Counted from the first letter of the stretch, positions 1 through 8,961 are shown. The stretch: DNA of 38,541 nt from Bifidobacterium thermophilum DSM 20210 (GCA_000771265.1 JDUB01000009.1:1-38541), one strand, 5' to 3'. Notes: generated by a model not told the origin, from the sequence alone. Numbers and translations are program-made.

Positions 1-49
1 GGGGGGGGGGGTGCCTCATTATGGTTGCTTCGCGGCGCCCTTCTGCGTG

Positions 50-77
50 TTGACAGTAGTCGGCTGGCATCTATGCT
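50..77 (+). promoter_or_regulatory. Probable promoter of tRNA-Leu
   Basis: A perfect -35 hexamer TTGACA lies at 50-55 and a TATGCT -10 at 72-77, separated by 16 bp. The tRNA starts about 65 bp downstream. This is a sequence match only; the transcription start is inferred. Confidence 0.6.
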
Positions 78-141
78 CGCGACACGCCGATGATGCTAGC
101 TTGCAACAGATGGTCAATCATGGTATCTTGTCTATTTGTCT

Positions 142-224
142 GCGAGCGTGGCGGAATGGTAGACGCGCTGTCTTCAGGTGGCAGTGAGCGAATGCTCGTG
201 AGGGTTCAACTCCCTCCGCTCGCA
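142..224 (+). tRNA. tRNA-Leu, anticodon CAG
   Basis: The acceptor strands GCGAGCG (142-148) and CGCTCGC (217-223) pair perfectly. The D-arm region reads GGCGGAATGGTAGACGC, as in leucine tRNAs. The anticodon loop CTTCAGG gives anticodon CAG at 175-177. A long variable arm (class II) and a T-loop with GGTTCAACTCC follow. The 3' CCA is not encoded, because the discriminator A224 is followed by CGA. A U-tailed hairpin comes directly after the gene. Confidence 0.93.
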
Positions 225-229
225 CGAAC

Positions 230-262
230 AAAACCGGAGTTTCGGCTCCGGTTTTTTGTTTT
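230..262 (+). terminator. Rho-independent terminator of tRNA-Leu
   Basis: A perfect 10-bp stem AAAACCGGAG / CTCCGGTTTT (230-239 and 246-255) with a 6-nt loop is followed by TTGTTTT. The spacing from the tRNA (6 nt) makes it the tRNA terminator. Confidence 0.85.
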
Positions 263-352
263 CCGGCCGTCGTCCGTGCGAATTTTCGACCGTCTACTAA
301 TGCCAAGGAGTGTCTCGGTGTCGGCGGAGGCAGAGAGGCTGGACAGGCTGAC

Positions 353-680
353 GACTCATGGTCGGTGTGGAAGAAATGACAGATTTCCGTGATTCGGGTC
401 AGTTCTCCCGTGTGCGGTGTGGGAGTTTGTCGGAATTCGGGATTCTCGCAACAGAACTCCCAACGGAAACGTTGGAAATCCGCGATTCTTGAAAATCGCC
501 TCGGGGCGCGGGACCGGGAGAACAACGCCGAATCTGTACATCGGCGATAAACTCCCATGAAAACATGGGACTTTGCATGCGAGCGGCCGATGTGCGCGTA
601 ATCTCCCGCGTCGGCGGTAGGAGATTGCGTGGATATGGGCTATTGCGTCGTAATCTCCCGTGTCGCCGGTGTCAGTGCCG
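353..680. repeat. Array of short hairpins at about 52-bp intervals
   Basis: This non-coding stretch between tRNA-Leu and the aldolase gene contains a recurring block that begins with CTCCC. CTCCC starts at 405, 457, 552, 603 and 655, and a weaker relative starts at 353, so most steps are 51-52 bp (one step is irregular). Several blocks fold into small hairpins with different stems: CTCCC/GGGAG at 405-425, CCAACG-GAAA-CGTTGG at 460-475, GCCGA/TCGGC at 527-545, TCCCATG-AAAA-CATGGGA at 553-570 and CTCC/GGAG at 603-623. The hairpin is kept while the sequence changes. No credible gene is present. Function unknown. Confidence 0.55.
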
Positions 681-810
681 ATATCTCGCGGATTCATACG
701 GCTTGCACAAGACAGATTCGTCGTGCCGAGCGCTCGCTGTGCGCAGGGCCCCAATGATAGGATGTCACTGTTATTCAGCCGTTGTCCTACTTACGATTCG
801 AGGCGTATCC

Positions 811-1836
811 ATGCTCGTGTTCCAGAACGATTACAGTGAGGGCGCTCATCCCGCGATCCTGAAACGTCTCGCCGAGACGAATATGGAGCAGCTGCCGGGC
901 TACGGCACCGACCATTATTGCGAGGCCGCCCAGGAGAAGATCCGCCAGGCGTGCGATTGCCCGCAGGCGCAGGTCCGCTTCATCTCCGGTGGCACGCAGA
1001 CCAATCAGCTGGTCATTGACACGATGCTTCAACCGTACGAAGGCGTGATCGCCGCAGATTCCGGCCACGTGAACGTGCATGAGGCTGGCGCGATCGAGGC
1101 GACCGGGCACAAGGTGCTCACCCTCCCGCAGCACGACGGGCTGATTGACGCCGGCGAGCTACGCGAGTATTGCGAGACTTTCTACGCCGACGGCAACCAT
1201 GAACATATGGTCTTCCCCGGCATGGTGTACATCTCGCACCCCACCGAATACGGCACGTTGTACACGAAGGCGCAGCTCGAAGCCATCGCGGAAGTCTGCC
1301 ACGACTATGACATGCCGCTGTTCATCGACGGCGCCCGTCTTGGCTACGGGCTGGTGGCATCCGGTGCTGACGTGACGCTACCGGATATCGCGCGGATCGC
1401 GGACGTGTTCTATATCGGCGGCACAAAAGTGGGCGCGCTGTTCGGCGAGGCTGTGGTGTTCACCAAAGACAACATGCCCAAGCATTTCACCACGCGCATC
1501 AAGCAGCACGGCGCGTTAATGGCGAAAGGCTGGCTCATGGGCCTGCAATTCGACACGCTGTTCACCGACGGGCTGTACGCGCGGATTGCCCGAAATGCGG
1601 ACGAGATGGCCGACCGCATCCGCGAGGCCTTGCGCGCCAAGGGCTACCGGATGGTGTACGAGAACACGACCAACCAGATTTTTGTGGTTCTTGACCATGC
1701 GACCATCGACCGGCTGGAACGTGAGGTCCGTATGGGCTTCATGGAGCGGTATGACGACGATCATACTGTGATGCGAATCTGCACCAGCTGGGCGACGACC
1801 GCCGAATCGGTGGACCGCTTGATTGATTTGCTGTAA
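811..1836 (+). CDS. ltaA: Low-specificity L-threonine aldolase-like PLP enzyme
   Basis: This 341-residue protein belongs to the fold-type I beta-eliminating lyase / threonine aldolase family, which cleaves L-threonine or allo-threonine to glycine and acetaldehyde with pyridoxal phosphate. The N-terminus carries the family signature FQNDYSEGAHP. A later FIDGARLGYGL segment holds the PLP-pyridine aspartate, and YIGGTKVGALFGEA holds the Schiff-base lysine in GGTK. Length and motif order fit a complete enzyme. The start at 811 was chosen because the family N-terminus begins there; in-frame codons further upstream run into the hairpin array. The Shine-Dalgarno (around 799-804) is weak. It stands alone and acts in the cytosol. 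Substrate preference cannot be read from the sequence. Confidence 0.88.
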   Translation: MLVFQNDYSEGAHPAILKRLAETNMEQLPGYGTDHYCEAAQEKIRQACDCPQAQVRFISGGTQTNQLVIDTMLQPYEGVIAADSGHVNVHEAGAIEATGHKVLTLPQHDGLIDAGELREYCETFYADGNHEHMVFPGMVYISHPTEYGTLYTKAQLEAIAEVCHDYDMPLFIDGARLGYGLVASGADVTLPDIARIADVFYIGGTKVGALFGEAVVFTKDNMPKHFTTRIKQHGALMAKGWLMGLQFDTLFTDGLYARIARNADEMADRIREALRAKGYRMVYENTTNQIFVVLDHATIDRLEREVRMGFMERYDDDHTVMRICTSWATTAESVDRLIDLL

Positions 1837-1921
1837 CGCGATGTGCTGCTGTGTGGCGCGGGTTGATGCGGGGTGGTGTGACGTGTGTTGTCGGTGTGAC
1901 GTGAACGTGCGCCCATCGCTC

Positions 1922-2000
1922 TCAGCTGATTCGTATGGTGGATAAGGCCGCGATGAATCAGCTGATATCCCTGATTTTTCGCGTTTTTTGGATATCCGGG
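1922..2000 (+). terminator. Inverted repeats downstream of the aldolase gene
   Basis: A perfect 11-bp inverted repeat, TCAGCTGATTC (1922-1932) and GAATCAGCTGA (1955-1965), is followed by a second dyad ATATCC/GGATAT enclosing T-rich sequence with runs of five and six T. It is likely the 3' end of the ltaA transcript, although the first loop (22 nt) is long for a classical terminator. The rest of 1837-2110 shows no gene. Confidence 0.45.
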
Positions 2001-2125
2001 GACAATTTTGAATCCATTTCCAAAAAACATTCAGGAAACGTGGAGAAGCTGCGGCTTTACTCATAACTAGTGAAAAGGCCGGACATGCCATATGGGGCCG
2101 GCCGTGAGTCAGGCAAGGAGTGATT

Positions 2126-3901
2126 ATGGCTGATACCAATAATGGTTGGGAAAACCAGGCCGACCAGCCGCAGGACGACGTCCAGCGGACTGCGCCGCTG
2201 CCCCCGACCGACCATACGACAGACAACGGAACGGGCTGGAACGCGGATCAGAACGCGGCGGATACCGCGCAGCATAGCGATGAGCAGCCGACGGTGTACA
2301 CCCCGGCGCCGGAATACGGAGCATACGGCCCGGTCCCAACGCAGCCCGCCCAGCAGACGCCGGAGACCCAGCGGATGCCGCCGCAACACCAGCAGAATCC
2401 GTACGGTGCCTACTACGGAGGGTATTACGGTGACAATGCGAACAACGTCAACAATGCGAACGCCCAGCAGCCCGTCGGCTCGCCTGTGAACGGCGAAGCA
2501 CCGAACGCGCCGCAGGCCAACGGTCCGCAGGCCCCGGCGTTCCCGCCACAAGGCCCGCAAGATTCGAATCGTCCGCAGGGTCCGGGTGCCATGCCTCCGG
2601 TGGGCCCGAACGGACGCCCGGCAGCGCGCAAGACCGCGAATAACGTGGTCGTCGCCGTCGTCGCGGCCTTGGTCGCGGCGGTTCTGTGCCTCGGATTCGG
2701 GTATGCGGCCATCACCAACGGTTGGGTGAAAGTCCCGACCACCAGCTCGCTCAGCGGTGTGTCCTCGAACACATCCGGCTCCGGCAGCACCAACAGCAAG
2801 ACCACCAGCACTGACTGGACCACGGTCGAGAAGAAGGTCTCGGAATCCGTGGTGTCCATCCAGGCGACCATCAGCGGTGGAGTAGCTAAGGGCTCCGGTG
2901 CGATTGTGGATACCAAGGGCTATATCGTCACCAATAACCACGTGATTTCCGGCGCTTCCGACATCCAGGTAACCCTCGCCAACGGGGATATCTACTCTGC
3001 GACGGTCGTCGGCACCGACAGCACCACTGATCTGGCGGTCATCAAGCTCAGCAACCCGCCAAGCGACCTGACCGCGGTGACGTTCGCCGATTCCGACAAG
3101 CTGGCGGTCGGCGAGTCCATCATGGCGATTGGCAACCCGCTTGGCTATGAGAACACCGCCACCACCGGCATCGTGTCCGCTGTGAATCGCCCGGTCTCCG
3201 TGACTGACGACAATAACAACGAGGTCGTCACCAACGCGGTGCAGATTGACGCGGCCATCAACCCCGGCAACTCCGGCGGCCCGACCTTCAACGCGGCCGG
3301 TGAGGTCATCGGCATCAACTCCTCGATCGCCACGGCGTCCTCCAGCTCCTCGAGCTCCGATTCCAGCGGTTCGATCGGCATCGGCTTCGCCATCCCGTCC
3401 AACGTGGTTAAGACCATCTCCGACGAAATCATCAAGGATGGCAAGGCGACGCACGTCGTACTCGGCGTGACCGTCAAGAGCGCGACTGTGGAAGCCGACG
3501 GCGTAACCCGCGGCGGCGCCGAAATCACCTCCTCCGGAACCAACTCCGCAGTCACCTCCGGCAGTGCGGCGGACAAGGCCGGCTTGAAGTCTGGTGACAC
3601 CATCGTCGCCTTCAACGGCAATGCAGTGACCAACAGCTACTCTCTGCTCGGCTATGTACGTGCTGCGACGCTGAACGAGAAAGTGACGCTCACCATCGTG
3701 CGCGACGGCAAGACGATGGATGTGGACGTGACCCTCGACCAGGCTGAAACCGCTACGAGCTCCAATAGCTCGAACGGTTCTGGCAGCAGCAACGGCAATA
3801 GCGGCAACCGCGGGAACGGCGACGGCAGCGGCAGCGATGGAAGCGGCAACGGTTCCAACGATGACGGCGGCGGCGTGTTCGATCCGTTCGGCCTGTGGTA
3901 A
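2126..3901 (+). CDS. htrA: Membrane-anchored HtrA/DegP-like serine protease with PDZ domain
   Basis: This is a 591-residue protease that degrades or processes misfolded envelope proteins. Residues 1-170 are a cytosolic, low-complexity Pro/Gln/Asn/Tyr-rich tail. Residues about 172-197 form one transmembrane helix, and a Ser/Thr-rich linker follows. A trypsin-like domain carries the catalytic triad His272 (TNNHVI), Asp302 (TTDLAVIKL) and Ser383 (GNSGGPTF). One PDZ domain follows (LKSGDTIVAFNGNAV), then a Ser/Gly/Asn-rich tail ending in DPFGLW. ATG 2126 is preceded by AAGGAG at 2115-2120 with 5-nt spacing, which is preferred over the GTG at 2120. The topology (inside tail, extracellular protease) is that of actinobacterial HtrA proteins. 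It is monocistronic and has its own terminator. Confidence 0.92.
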   Translation: MADTNNGWENQADQPQDDVQRTAPLPPTDHTTDNGTGWNADQNAADTAQHSDEQPTVYTPAPEYGAYGPVPTQPAQQTPETQRMPPQHQQNPYGAYYGGYYGDNANNVNNANAQQPVGSPVNGEAPNAPQANGPQAPAFPPQGPQDSNRPQGPGAMPPVGPNGRPAARKTANNVVVAVVAALVAAVLCLGFGYAAITNGWVKVPTTSSLSGVSSNTSGSGSTNSKTTSTDWTTVEKKVSESVVSIQATISGGVAKGSGAIVDTKGYIVTNNHVISGASDIQVTLANGDIYSATVVGTDSTTDLAVIKLSNPPSDLTAVTFADSDKLAVGESIMAIGNPLGYENTATTGIVSAVNRPVSVTDDNNNEVVTNAVQIDAAINPGNSGGPTFNAAGEVIGINSSIATASSSSSSSDSSGSIGIGFAIPSNVVKTISDEIIKDGKATHVVLGVTVKSATVEADGVTRGGAEITSSGTNSAVTSGSAADKAGLKSGDTIVAFNGNAVTNSYSLLGYVRAATLNEKVTLTIVRDGKTMDVDVTLDQAETATSSNSSNGSGSSNGNSGNRGNGDGSGSDGSGNGSNDDGGGVFDPFGLW

Positions 3902-3952
3902 ATTCCACGGTCTGCGGAAAACCCGCTGACTGGGCGCCCCGGATAACGAAGA

Positions 3953-3991
3953 CCCGGTACGGACTTACGAGTCCTGCCGGGCCTTTCGTTT
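3953..3991 (+). terminator. Terminator of htrA
   Basis: The hairpin CCCGG-TA-CGGACT-tacg-AGTCC-TG-CCGGG (3953-3981) is followed by CCTTTCGTTT. It lies 50 bp after the htrA stop. Between it and 4121 there is only GGTTA-rich sequence (several GGTTA/TAACC words at 4040-4105) and no gene. Confidence 0.7.
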
Positions 3992-4121
3992 GCGCGTGTG
4001 TTTGTGGGTTGTGCTGGTGCGCGCGCTCGTACTCCCGCCGTAACCGGGTTAGTGGTTACCCAAACTGGTTACGCTGGGAGGCGTGTGAGCATAACTGGTT
4101 TGTGAGGGGACTGGGAGTGGA

Positions 4122-5219
4122 CTACAGAATGACCATTGCTTGGGCGCTCGCCGGCTCGTCGTAGTGGATCATCAGATCGAAATCAGCCTGTCGGATTGGC
4201 AGCTGGTAGGTGTCCACCAGCGTTTCGCCGTAGGGCTCGTCAATCCACGGGTCGTCGACCAGCAGCGTGCCGTCGGCAAGTTCGCCGGTCACGGTCACCC
4301 AATGCGGGCAGGTTACCCCGTGCATGACATGCTCGTCAATCAGCACGAGTGCCACATGCCCGCCATCCAGCCGCCGCGCGACATTCGCTGCGGTGAACGA
4401 CGTGATATCGATGGGAACGCCTATTTTCCGCGCCTCAGTTGCGAAATGCTCCTGCACATCGCGTGACATTGCGGCATCGATCATACCCATCGCGCCATGC
4501 GCCGGATTGAGCACCGGCCCGGTTTTGGAAACGACGATGCGTGGATTCTCACCGCGTTTCGCCGCACTCAACGCCAGGCCATATGGTTCGCATGCCACGG
4601 CAATCGTCGCCTCGCGCCAGATATGCAGCTCGTCCACTCGGTTCGCCGCCATCTGCGGATGCAGCCGGTGCATCGCGTTGAGCAGCGAAACCGGACCGCA
4701 GGTGAATTCCGTGGTCTGGCGGTAGTGGTCATGCTCGCCCAGCACACGCCAAGATTGCCCGTCGTATGTCGTCATTGCCTGTTCGGCATAGACTCCCGGC
4801 TCTGTTTTGACTGTGATCGTGTGTGAATCATGAATCGCGTGCAGTGCCGCATATTCGACAAGTCCATTCCGCAGGCGTTCACAACCGCTGAACGCGCATA
4901 GCTTCTCTTGGGCGGTGTGAGGGCGGTGATACCCCAGCAGGAATGCGGTGTTGTGGCCGTCGTTCGCCATGTACACCGTGCGCTCCAGCGCGCCCTGCGC
5001 CTGGACCAGTGCGGCGCGCGTGGTTTCCGGCAGTTTGAGATAGATCGAGCGGATATCGTCACACGCCTTGGGGCCGGCAGCGCAGATTGTGCCCATGTGT
5101 TCGGCTTCGCGGGGAATATCTTGCGTCCGGCCGCTTACCGATTGTGGGACGGCAATCGCGCGGTACAGAACTTCTCGCATGTTCTGTGCGCTTTGTGCGT
5201 TCTCTTCGGCGCTTATCAT
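4122..5219 (-). CDS. C39-like cysteine peptidase coupled to a peptide ABC transporter
   Basis: This 365-residue protein's second half resembles the peptidase C39-like fold. The motif TTEFTCGPVSLLNAMHRL has its likely catalytic cysteine at 174, CPHWVTVTG has the histidine at about 306, and LVDDPW has an aspartate at 322/323. The first about 140 residues match nothing I recognise. There is no signal peptide or membrane helix, so it is probably cytosolic. The ATG overlaps the stop of the transporter ATPase gene by 4 bp (ATGA), so translation is likely coupled. A cytosolic peptidase in a peptide-import operon could process imported peptides, but that is inference from context. It could also be an inactive relative or a transglutaminase-like enzyme. 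Confidence 0.72.
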   Translation of the reverse strand: MISAEENAQSAQNMREVLYRAIAVPQSVSGRTQDIPREAEHMGTICAAGPKACDDIRSIYLKLPETTRAALVQAQGALERTVYMANDGHNTAFLLGYHRPHTAQEKLCAFSGCERLRNGLVEYAALHAIHDSHTITVKTEPGVYAEQAMTTYDGQSWRVLGEHDHYRQTTEFTCGPVSLLNAMHRLHPQMAANRVDELHIWREATIAVACEPYGLALSAAKRGENPRIVVSKTGPVLNPAHGAMGMIDAAMSRDVQEHFATEARKIGVPIDITSFTAANVARRLDGGHVALVLIDEHVMHGVTCPHWVTVTGELADGTLLVDDPWIDEPYGETLVDTYQLPIRQADFDLMIHYDEPASAQAMVIL

Positions 5220-6817
5220 TGACGTTCCTGTGTCGTAGGGGTCGCGGACAGCGCCCGCGGCACTGAGGCGATGAGCTTGCGTGTGTATTCGTGTTTCGGA
5301 TGATCCATGACTTCGGCGGTGGCGCCCTCTTCGATGATCCGGCCGTCGACCATGACCGCGATCCGGTCAGCGATACGACGAACGGTATCAAGGTCATGCG
5401 AAATGAACAGAATCGCCAGATCTGTGTGTTCCCGCAGCGAAAGCAGGGTTTCGAGCACATGCCGTTGCACATTCGCGTCCAGCGCGGTCACCGCTTCATC
5501 GGCCACCAGCAGTTTCGGCTGCGGCGCAAGGGCGCGCGCGATGGCCACACGCTGGCATTGCCCGCCGGACAAGGTACCCGGTTTGCGGTCCAGATACTCG
5601 GTCTCCAGCCCGACAACATCCAATAGCCGGCGGATATGCGTGTCATCGGCTGTCTCCCCGGACGCGCGCAGCGCCTCAGCAAGCGTCTGTCGGACTGTCA
5701 TCGTCGGATTCAACGACTGATACGGGTTCTGGAATACGAGTTGCGCCACATGCATCGACCAGCCGGTCGTGCCGCCCTTGCCGTCCGCATACCGCACATC
5801 GCCGGAATCCGGGCGTTCCAGATGGACCAGGCAGCGCGCGACCGTGGACTTGCCGGAACCGGAGGCGCCCACCAGACCGAGGATTTCGCCGGCATGCACC
5901 TCGAGTGAAACGTCGTCGACCGCGGGTCGGGGAGTGCCGGCGAAACGCTTCACCAGATGTTCGGCCCGGACCACGGTCTTGCCGATGGCTGGACGTGCTG
6001 TTTCGCCGATGCCGGCGTGGGCGGCAAGCAGTTCGCGCGTATACGCGGTTCGCGGGTGCCGGATGATGTCATCGCGACTCCCCGTTTCGACCACCCTGCC
6101 GTCGCGGAACACCACCAGATGGTCGGCGCGCTGTGCGGCAAGCGCCAGATCATGCGTGATTAGCACAAGCGTCAGCTGGCGTTCATCGCGTAAACGGCCC
6201 AGCAAATCCAAGACGCCGCTTTGCATCTGCGCGTCCAACGCGGTGGTCGGCTCGTCGGCGATCAGGACTTGGGGTTTCGGCGCAAGTGCGGCGGCGATCG
6301 CCACACGCTGGCGCATACCGCCTGACAGCTCATGCGGGTAGCGGTCGGCGATACCAGCGTCAAGCCCTACATCCGTCAGCAGCTGACGCGCGCGATTGCG
6401 ACGCTCGGCACGGGAGCCGCTACGCATACCGGCGGCAATCTGAGTTCCGCACGTATGCAGCGGGTCAAGCGAGGAGAACGGGTCCTGTGGAAGCCACACG
6501 ATTGCGCCGCCGCGCAACGCACGCCATGAGCGCTCGCCGCCAGCCAAATCCACGGTGTCATCAAGTAGGCTGTATAAACCCTGTACAGTCGCATATCGCG
6601 GCAACAGGCCGGCGAGGGCTTTCGCGGTCAACGATTTGCCCGAGCCGGATTCGCCGACGATTGCTGTGGTGTCGCCGCGCGGAATATCCAGATCGACGCC
6701 GTGCAGCAGCTCAGTGTCGCCGATGCGCACCTTAAGACCACGAAGCGTGATGGCGGGGTTCTGCGGATTCTGGCCTTGCTTCGAGGTCGATTGCAGGCTG
6801 TTGTTCATGATGCTCAT
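5216..6817 (-). CDS. Double ABC ATPase of a dipeptide/oligopeptide importer (DppD-DppF fusion)
   Basis: This 533-residue cytosolic protein has two complete nucleotide-binding domains in tandem. The first has Walker A GESGSGKS (about 55-62), signature LSGGMRQRVAIA and Walker B VLIADEPTTALD. The second has GASGSGKS, LSGGQCQRVAIARALAP and LLVADEAVTALD. Peptide transporters usually encode the two ATPases as separate genes, so this is the fused form seen in several actinobacteria. Walker B of the second domain reads DEAVTALD rather than the usual DEPTSALD; the catalytic glutamate is kept. It overlaps the upstream permease stop and the downstream peptidase start by 4 bp each, so it belongs to one operon. 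It powers uptake through the two permeases. Confidence 0.93.
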   Translation of the reverse strand: MSIMNNSLQSTSKQGQNPQNPAITLRGLKVRIGDTELLHGVDLDIPRGDTTAIVGESGSGKSLTAKALAGLLPRYATVQGLYSLLDDTVDLAGGERSWRALRGGAIVWLPQDPFSSLDPLHTCGTQIAAGMRSGSRAERRNRARQLLTDVGLDAGIADRYPHELSGGMRQRVAIAAALAPKPQVLIADEPTTALDAQMQSGVLDLLGRLRDERQLTLVLITHDLALAAQRADHLVVFRDGRVVETGSRDDIIRHPRTAYTRELLAAHAGIGETARPAIGKTVVRAEHLVKRFAGTPRPAVDDVSLEVHAGEILGLVGASGSGKSTVARCLVHLERPDSGDVRYADGKGGTTGWSMHVAQLVFQNPYQSLNPTMTVRQTLAEALRASGETADDTHIRRLLDVVGLETEYLDRKPGTLSGGQCQRVAIARALAPQPKLLVADEAVTALDANVQRHVLETLLSLREHTDLAILFISHDLDTVRRIADRIAVMVDGRIIEEGATAEVMDHPKHEYTRKLIASVPRALSATPTTQERQ

Positions 6818-7854
6818 CGTTCACCCCTATCCGCACGAGCGGTGATCCAGTCGCCCACGATGTTCATTGCTACCGAGACCACGATGATTGCGATGCCCGG
6901 CGCGATCGCGGTCATCGGATTGTTGAACAGCTGGTCGCGCGCATCCGAAAGCTGACGGCCCCAATCGGCGGCCTGTGGGGAGATGCCGAGGCCAAGGAAC
7001 GACAGCGACGACAACGATACCAGCGCATTGCTCATGTCGAGGAACATGGCTGCCCCGACCACCGGCCGGATTACCGGGAATACGTGGCGTGCGAGGATAT
7101 GCGCCGGGCTGAGTTCCAACAGTCGCGCGGCATCGAGGAACGGGTCGTGCAGGTGCGAGAGCGCGGCGGACCGCACCAGGCGGATTTCGTAGGGTGCGTA
7201 CAGCAGCATGAACACGAGCACGTTCACCCAGTAGCCGCCGCCGATTAGACCGGCGAGCACAATGGCGAGCAGCAGCGTCGGCAGGGAAAGCATGAGTTCC
7301 ACTACGCGGGAGATCAGCCAATCTACCCAGCCGCCCGTATATGCGGCAAGCAGACCGAATACGAGGCCGATCGCCATCGCGCCGACCGCAATCACTACCG
7401 GGCCGGCGATGGCTGTGCGGGCGCCAGCGATGGTCAGCATGAATACGTCACGGCCCAGTGCGTCAGTACCCCATATGTGGCCATCCGTGCCGGCAGGAAC
7501 GGCGCCAAGCACGATATCCTGCTTCAACGCCTGCGAATTGAACGATGGAATCAAGCCGATAACAGCGGTGGCCAGAAGAATCAGTGTGGCGATCAGCATG
7601 GCCCACGAGCCGCTCATCGCGCGGCGGATGCGGGCGGGCAGCGGTAGCAGTCGCGGGTGCCGTGGTGTTGTGGCGGGTTGCAGTGTTGCGGGCTGTGGTG
7701 CATTCGGCTGTGGTGACGCGGCGTGGTGCTGCGCGCTCGGTTGCGCCGTGGCTGGTTGCGTCGCGGCGAGCTGGGATGCCGGTTGAGGCGCTGACATCTG
7801 CTGGTCCTGCGGGGTTTGACCCGGTGCCGAAGTTTGTGTCGTATCGGACATCAC
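6814..7854 (-). CDS. ABC peptide transporter permease, DppC/OppC type
   Basis: This 346-residue inner-membrane permease has about 75 Gln/Ala/Pro-rich residues at the N-terminus, followed by the membrane domain. The first helix (WAMLIATLILLATAVIGLI) precedes the DppC-type segment HIWGTDALGRDVFMLTIAGARTA. The EAA-type loop lies near ARLLELSPAHILARHVFPVIRP. About six membrane helices are visible. It overlaps its neighbours on both sides by 4 bp. The low-complexity cytosolic tail is unusual for this family and appears to be a lineage-specific extension. The transported substrate is probably peptides but is not determined here. Confidence 0.92.
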   Translation of the reverse strand: MMSDTTQTSAPGQTPQDQQMSAPQPASQLAATQPATAQPSAQHHAASPQPNAPQPATLQPATTPRHPRLLPLPARIRRAMSGSWAMLIATLILLATAVIGLIPSFNSQALKQDIVLGAVPAGTDGHIWGTDALGRDVFMLTIAGARTAIAGPVVIAVGAMAIGLVFGLLAAYTGGWVDWLISRVVELMLSLPTLLLAIVLAGLIGGGYWVNVLVFMLLYAPYEIRLVRSAALSHLHDPFLDAARLLELSPAHILARHVFPVIRPVVGAAMFLDMSNALVSLSSLSFLGLGISPQAADWGRQLSDARDQLFNNPMTAIAPGIAIIVVSVAMNIVGDWITARADRGER

Positions 7855-8864
7855 GCCTCACCTTCCTTGTTCGTCGGCGTGTCTGCGGAATTACGGTGTC
7901 CGCCATTCGGACGCAACCGTGGATCAGCCAGCGCATACAACGCGTCGATGATTGCCGTCGTCACACAGATGACGGTCGCCAGCAGCAGCGTCACCGCCTG
8001 CACGACCGGAATATCCTTGAACGTCACCGATTCCTGCAGCAACGTGCCCAACCCGCCAATCGAGAAGGTCGTTTCCACAATCACCGTGCCGGAAATCAGC
8101 GAGGCGATCAGCAAGCCCGACGACGTCATAATCGGCAACGCCGCATTGCGCAACTGCCAGCGGGTAATCGTGCCGCGGGGAACGCCGCGCGACTGGGCGA
8201 ACAACGTGTAATCCGACTCCACCTGTTCGAGCAGCGAGGCGCGCGACACCTTGATTACCGCGGCGAATAAGCCGACCGCAAGCGTGATCGCCGGTAACAG
8301 CAGATGTGGCAAGGCGTCGGCGAAACTCCCGTCGCCCAGCCCGTACACGGGGAACCAGCCCAGCTTGACCGCGAACACGTACAGTAACAGCAGGCCGACA
8401 GCGAAACTCGGTGCGCTCAGCCCGACGACGGCCAGCGCGGTGATCAGCCCGTCACGCCATGTGCCATGCCGTTTTGCGGCGACCACACCAAGTGGCAAAC
8501 CGATGAGCAGCGCAATCGCGAGAGCCAGCAAGGCCAACGTCAACGTGACCCATGCGCGCTGCCCTATCATCTGCGACACCGGCAACTGCGTGCGGATTGA
8601 TGTGCCGAAATCCCCGTGAACCGCGTTGCTGAGCCAAATCATGTACTGCTTCCACAACGGTTCGTCAAGGTGATACTGGTGGCGGATCGCCGCAAGCTGC
8701 GCAGCGCTGACTTTTTTCGCGCCGGCCAATGTGCGTGCCGGGTCGCTGTTCGTCAGGTACAGCAGGCCGAACGTGACCAGCGACAGCACGAATAGCAGAA
8801 TCACCAGATTGGCGAGGCGTCTGCCTATGAACTTCGCGACTTTCACAAATCCGCCTTTCGTCAT
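7851..8864 (-). CDS. ABC peptide transporter permease, DppB/OppB type
   Basis: This 337-residue membrane protein has the DppB layout: helix 1 (LANLVILLFVLSLVTFGLLYL), an extracellular segment with HLDEPLWKQYMIWLSNAVHGDFGTS, then five further helices. The cytosolic coupling loop reads SRASLLEQVESDYTLFAQSRGVP, matching the EAA loop of this family. It is the first gene of the tightly overlapped block, separated from the lipoprotein gene by about 150 bp that hold a very strong hairpin. The family N-terminus may start a few residues later at VKVAKFIGRR, since MTKGGF is not conserved. Confidence 0.92.
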   Translation of the reverse strand: MTKGGFVKVAKFIGRRLANLVILLFVLSLVTFGLLYLTNSDPARTLAGAKKVSAAQLAAIRHQYHLDEPLWKQYMIWLSNAVHGDFGTSIRTQLPVSQMIGQRAWVTLTLALLALAIALLIGLPLGVVAAKRHGTWRDGLITALAVVGLSAPSFAVGLLLLYVFAVKLGWFPVYGLGDGSFADALPHLLLPAITLAVGLFAAVIKVSRASLLEQVESDYTLFAQSRGVPRGTITRWQLRNAALPIMTSSGLLIASLISGTVIVETTFSIGGLGTLLQESVTFKDIPVVQAVTLLLATVICVTTAIIDALYALADPRLRPNGGHRNSADTPTNKEGEA

Positions 8865-8916
8865 ATACGCATCTGGGCTGGGCCCGCCGAAGCGCCGGTG
8901 TGCCGGTGCGATGCGA

Positions 8917-8961
8917 ACGGCTTGTCGCCCGTGACGGAATCCGCCACGGGCGACAAGCCGT
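8917..8961 (-). terminator. Strong intercistronic hairpin between binding protein and permease
   Basis: A perfect 17-bp inverted repeat, ACGGCTTGTCGCCCGTG (917-933) and its complement (945-961), has an 11-nt loop that can itself pair further. No T-run follows, so it is more likely a partial terminator or an mRNA-stabilising structure that leaves the lipoprotein mRNA in excess over the permease mRNA, a common arrangement in importer operons. Confidence 0.7.

Noticed and set aside
1..11. Run of eleven G at the window start
   Set aside because: Most likely a homopolymer tract or sequence-end artefact; nothing can be concluded from it.
2057..3454. Long minus-strand frame opposite htrA
   Set aside because: It is the complement shadow of a well-supported protease gene; the sequence is Arg/Val/Gly-rich without domain features.
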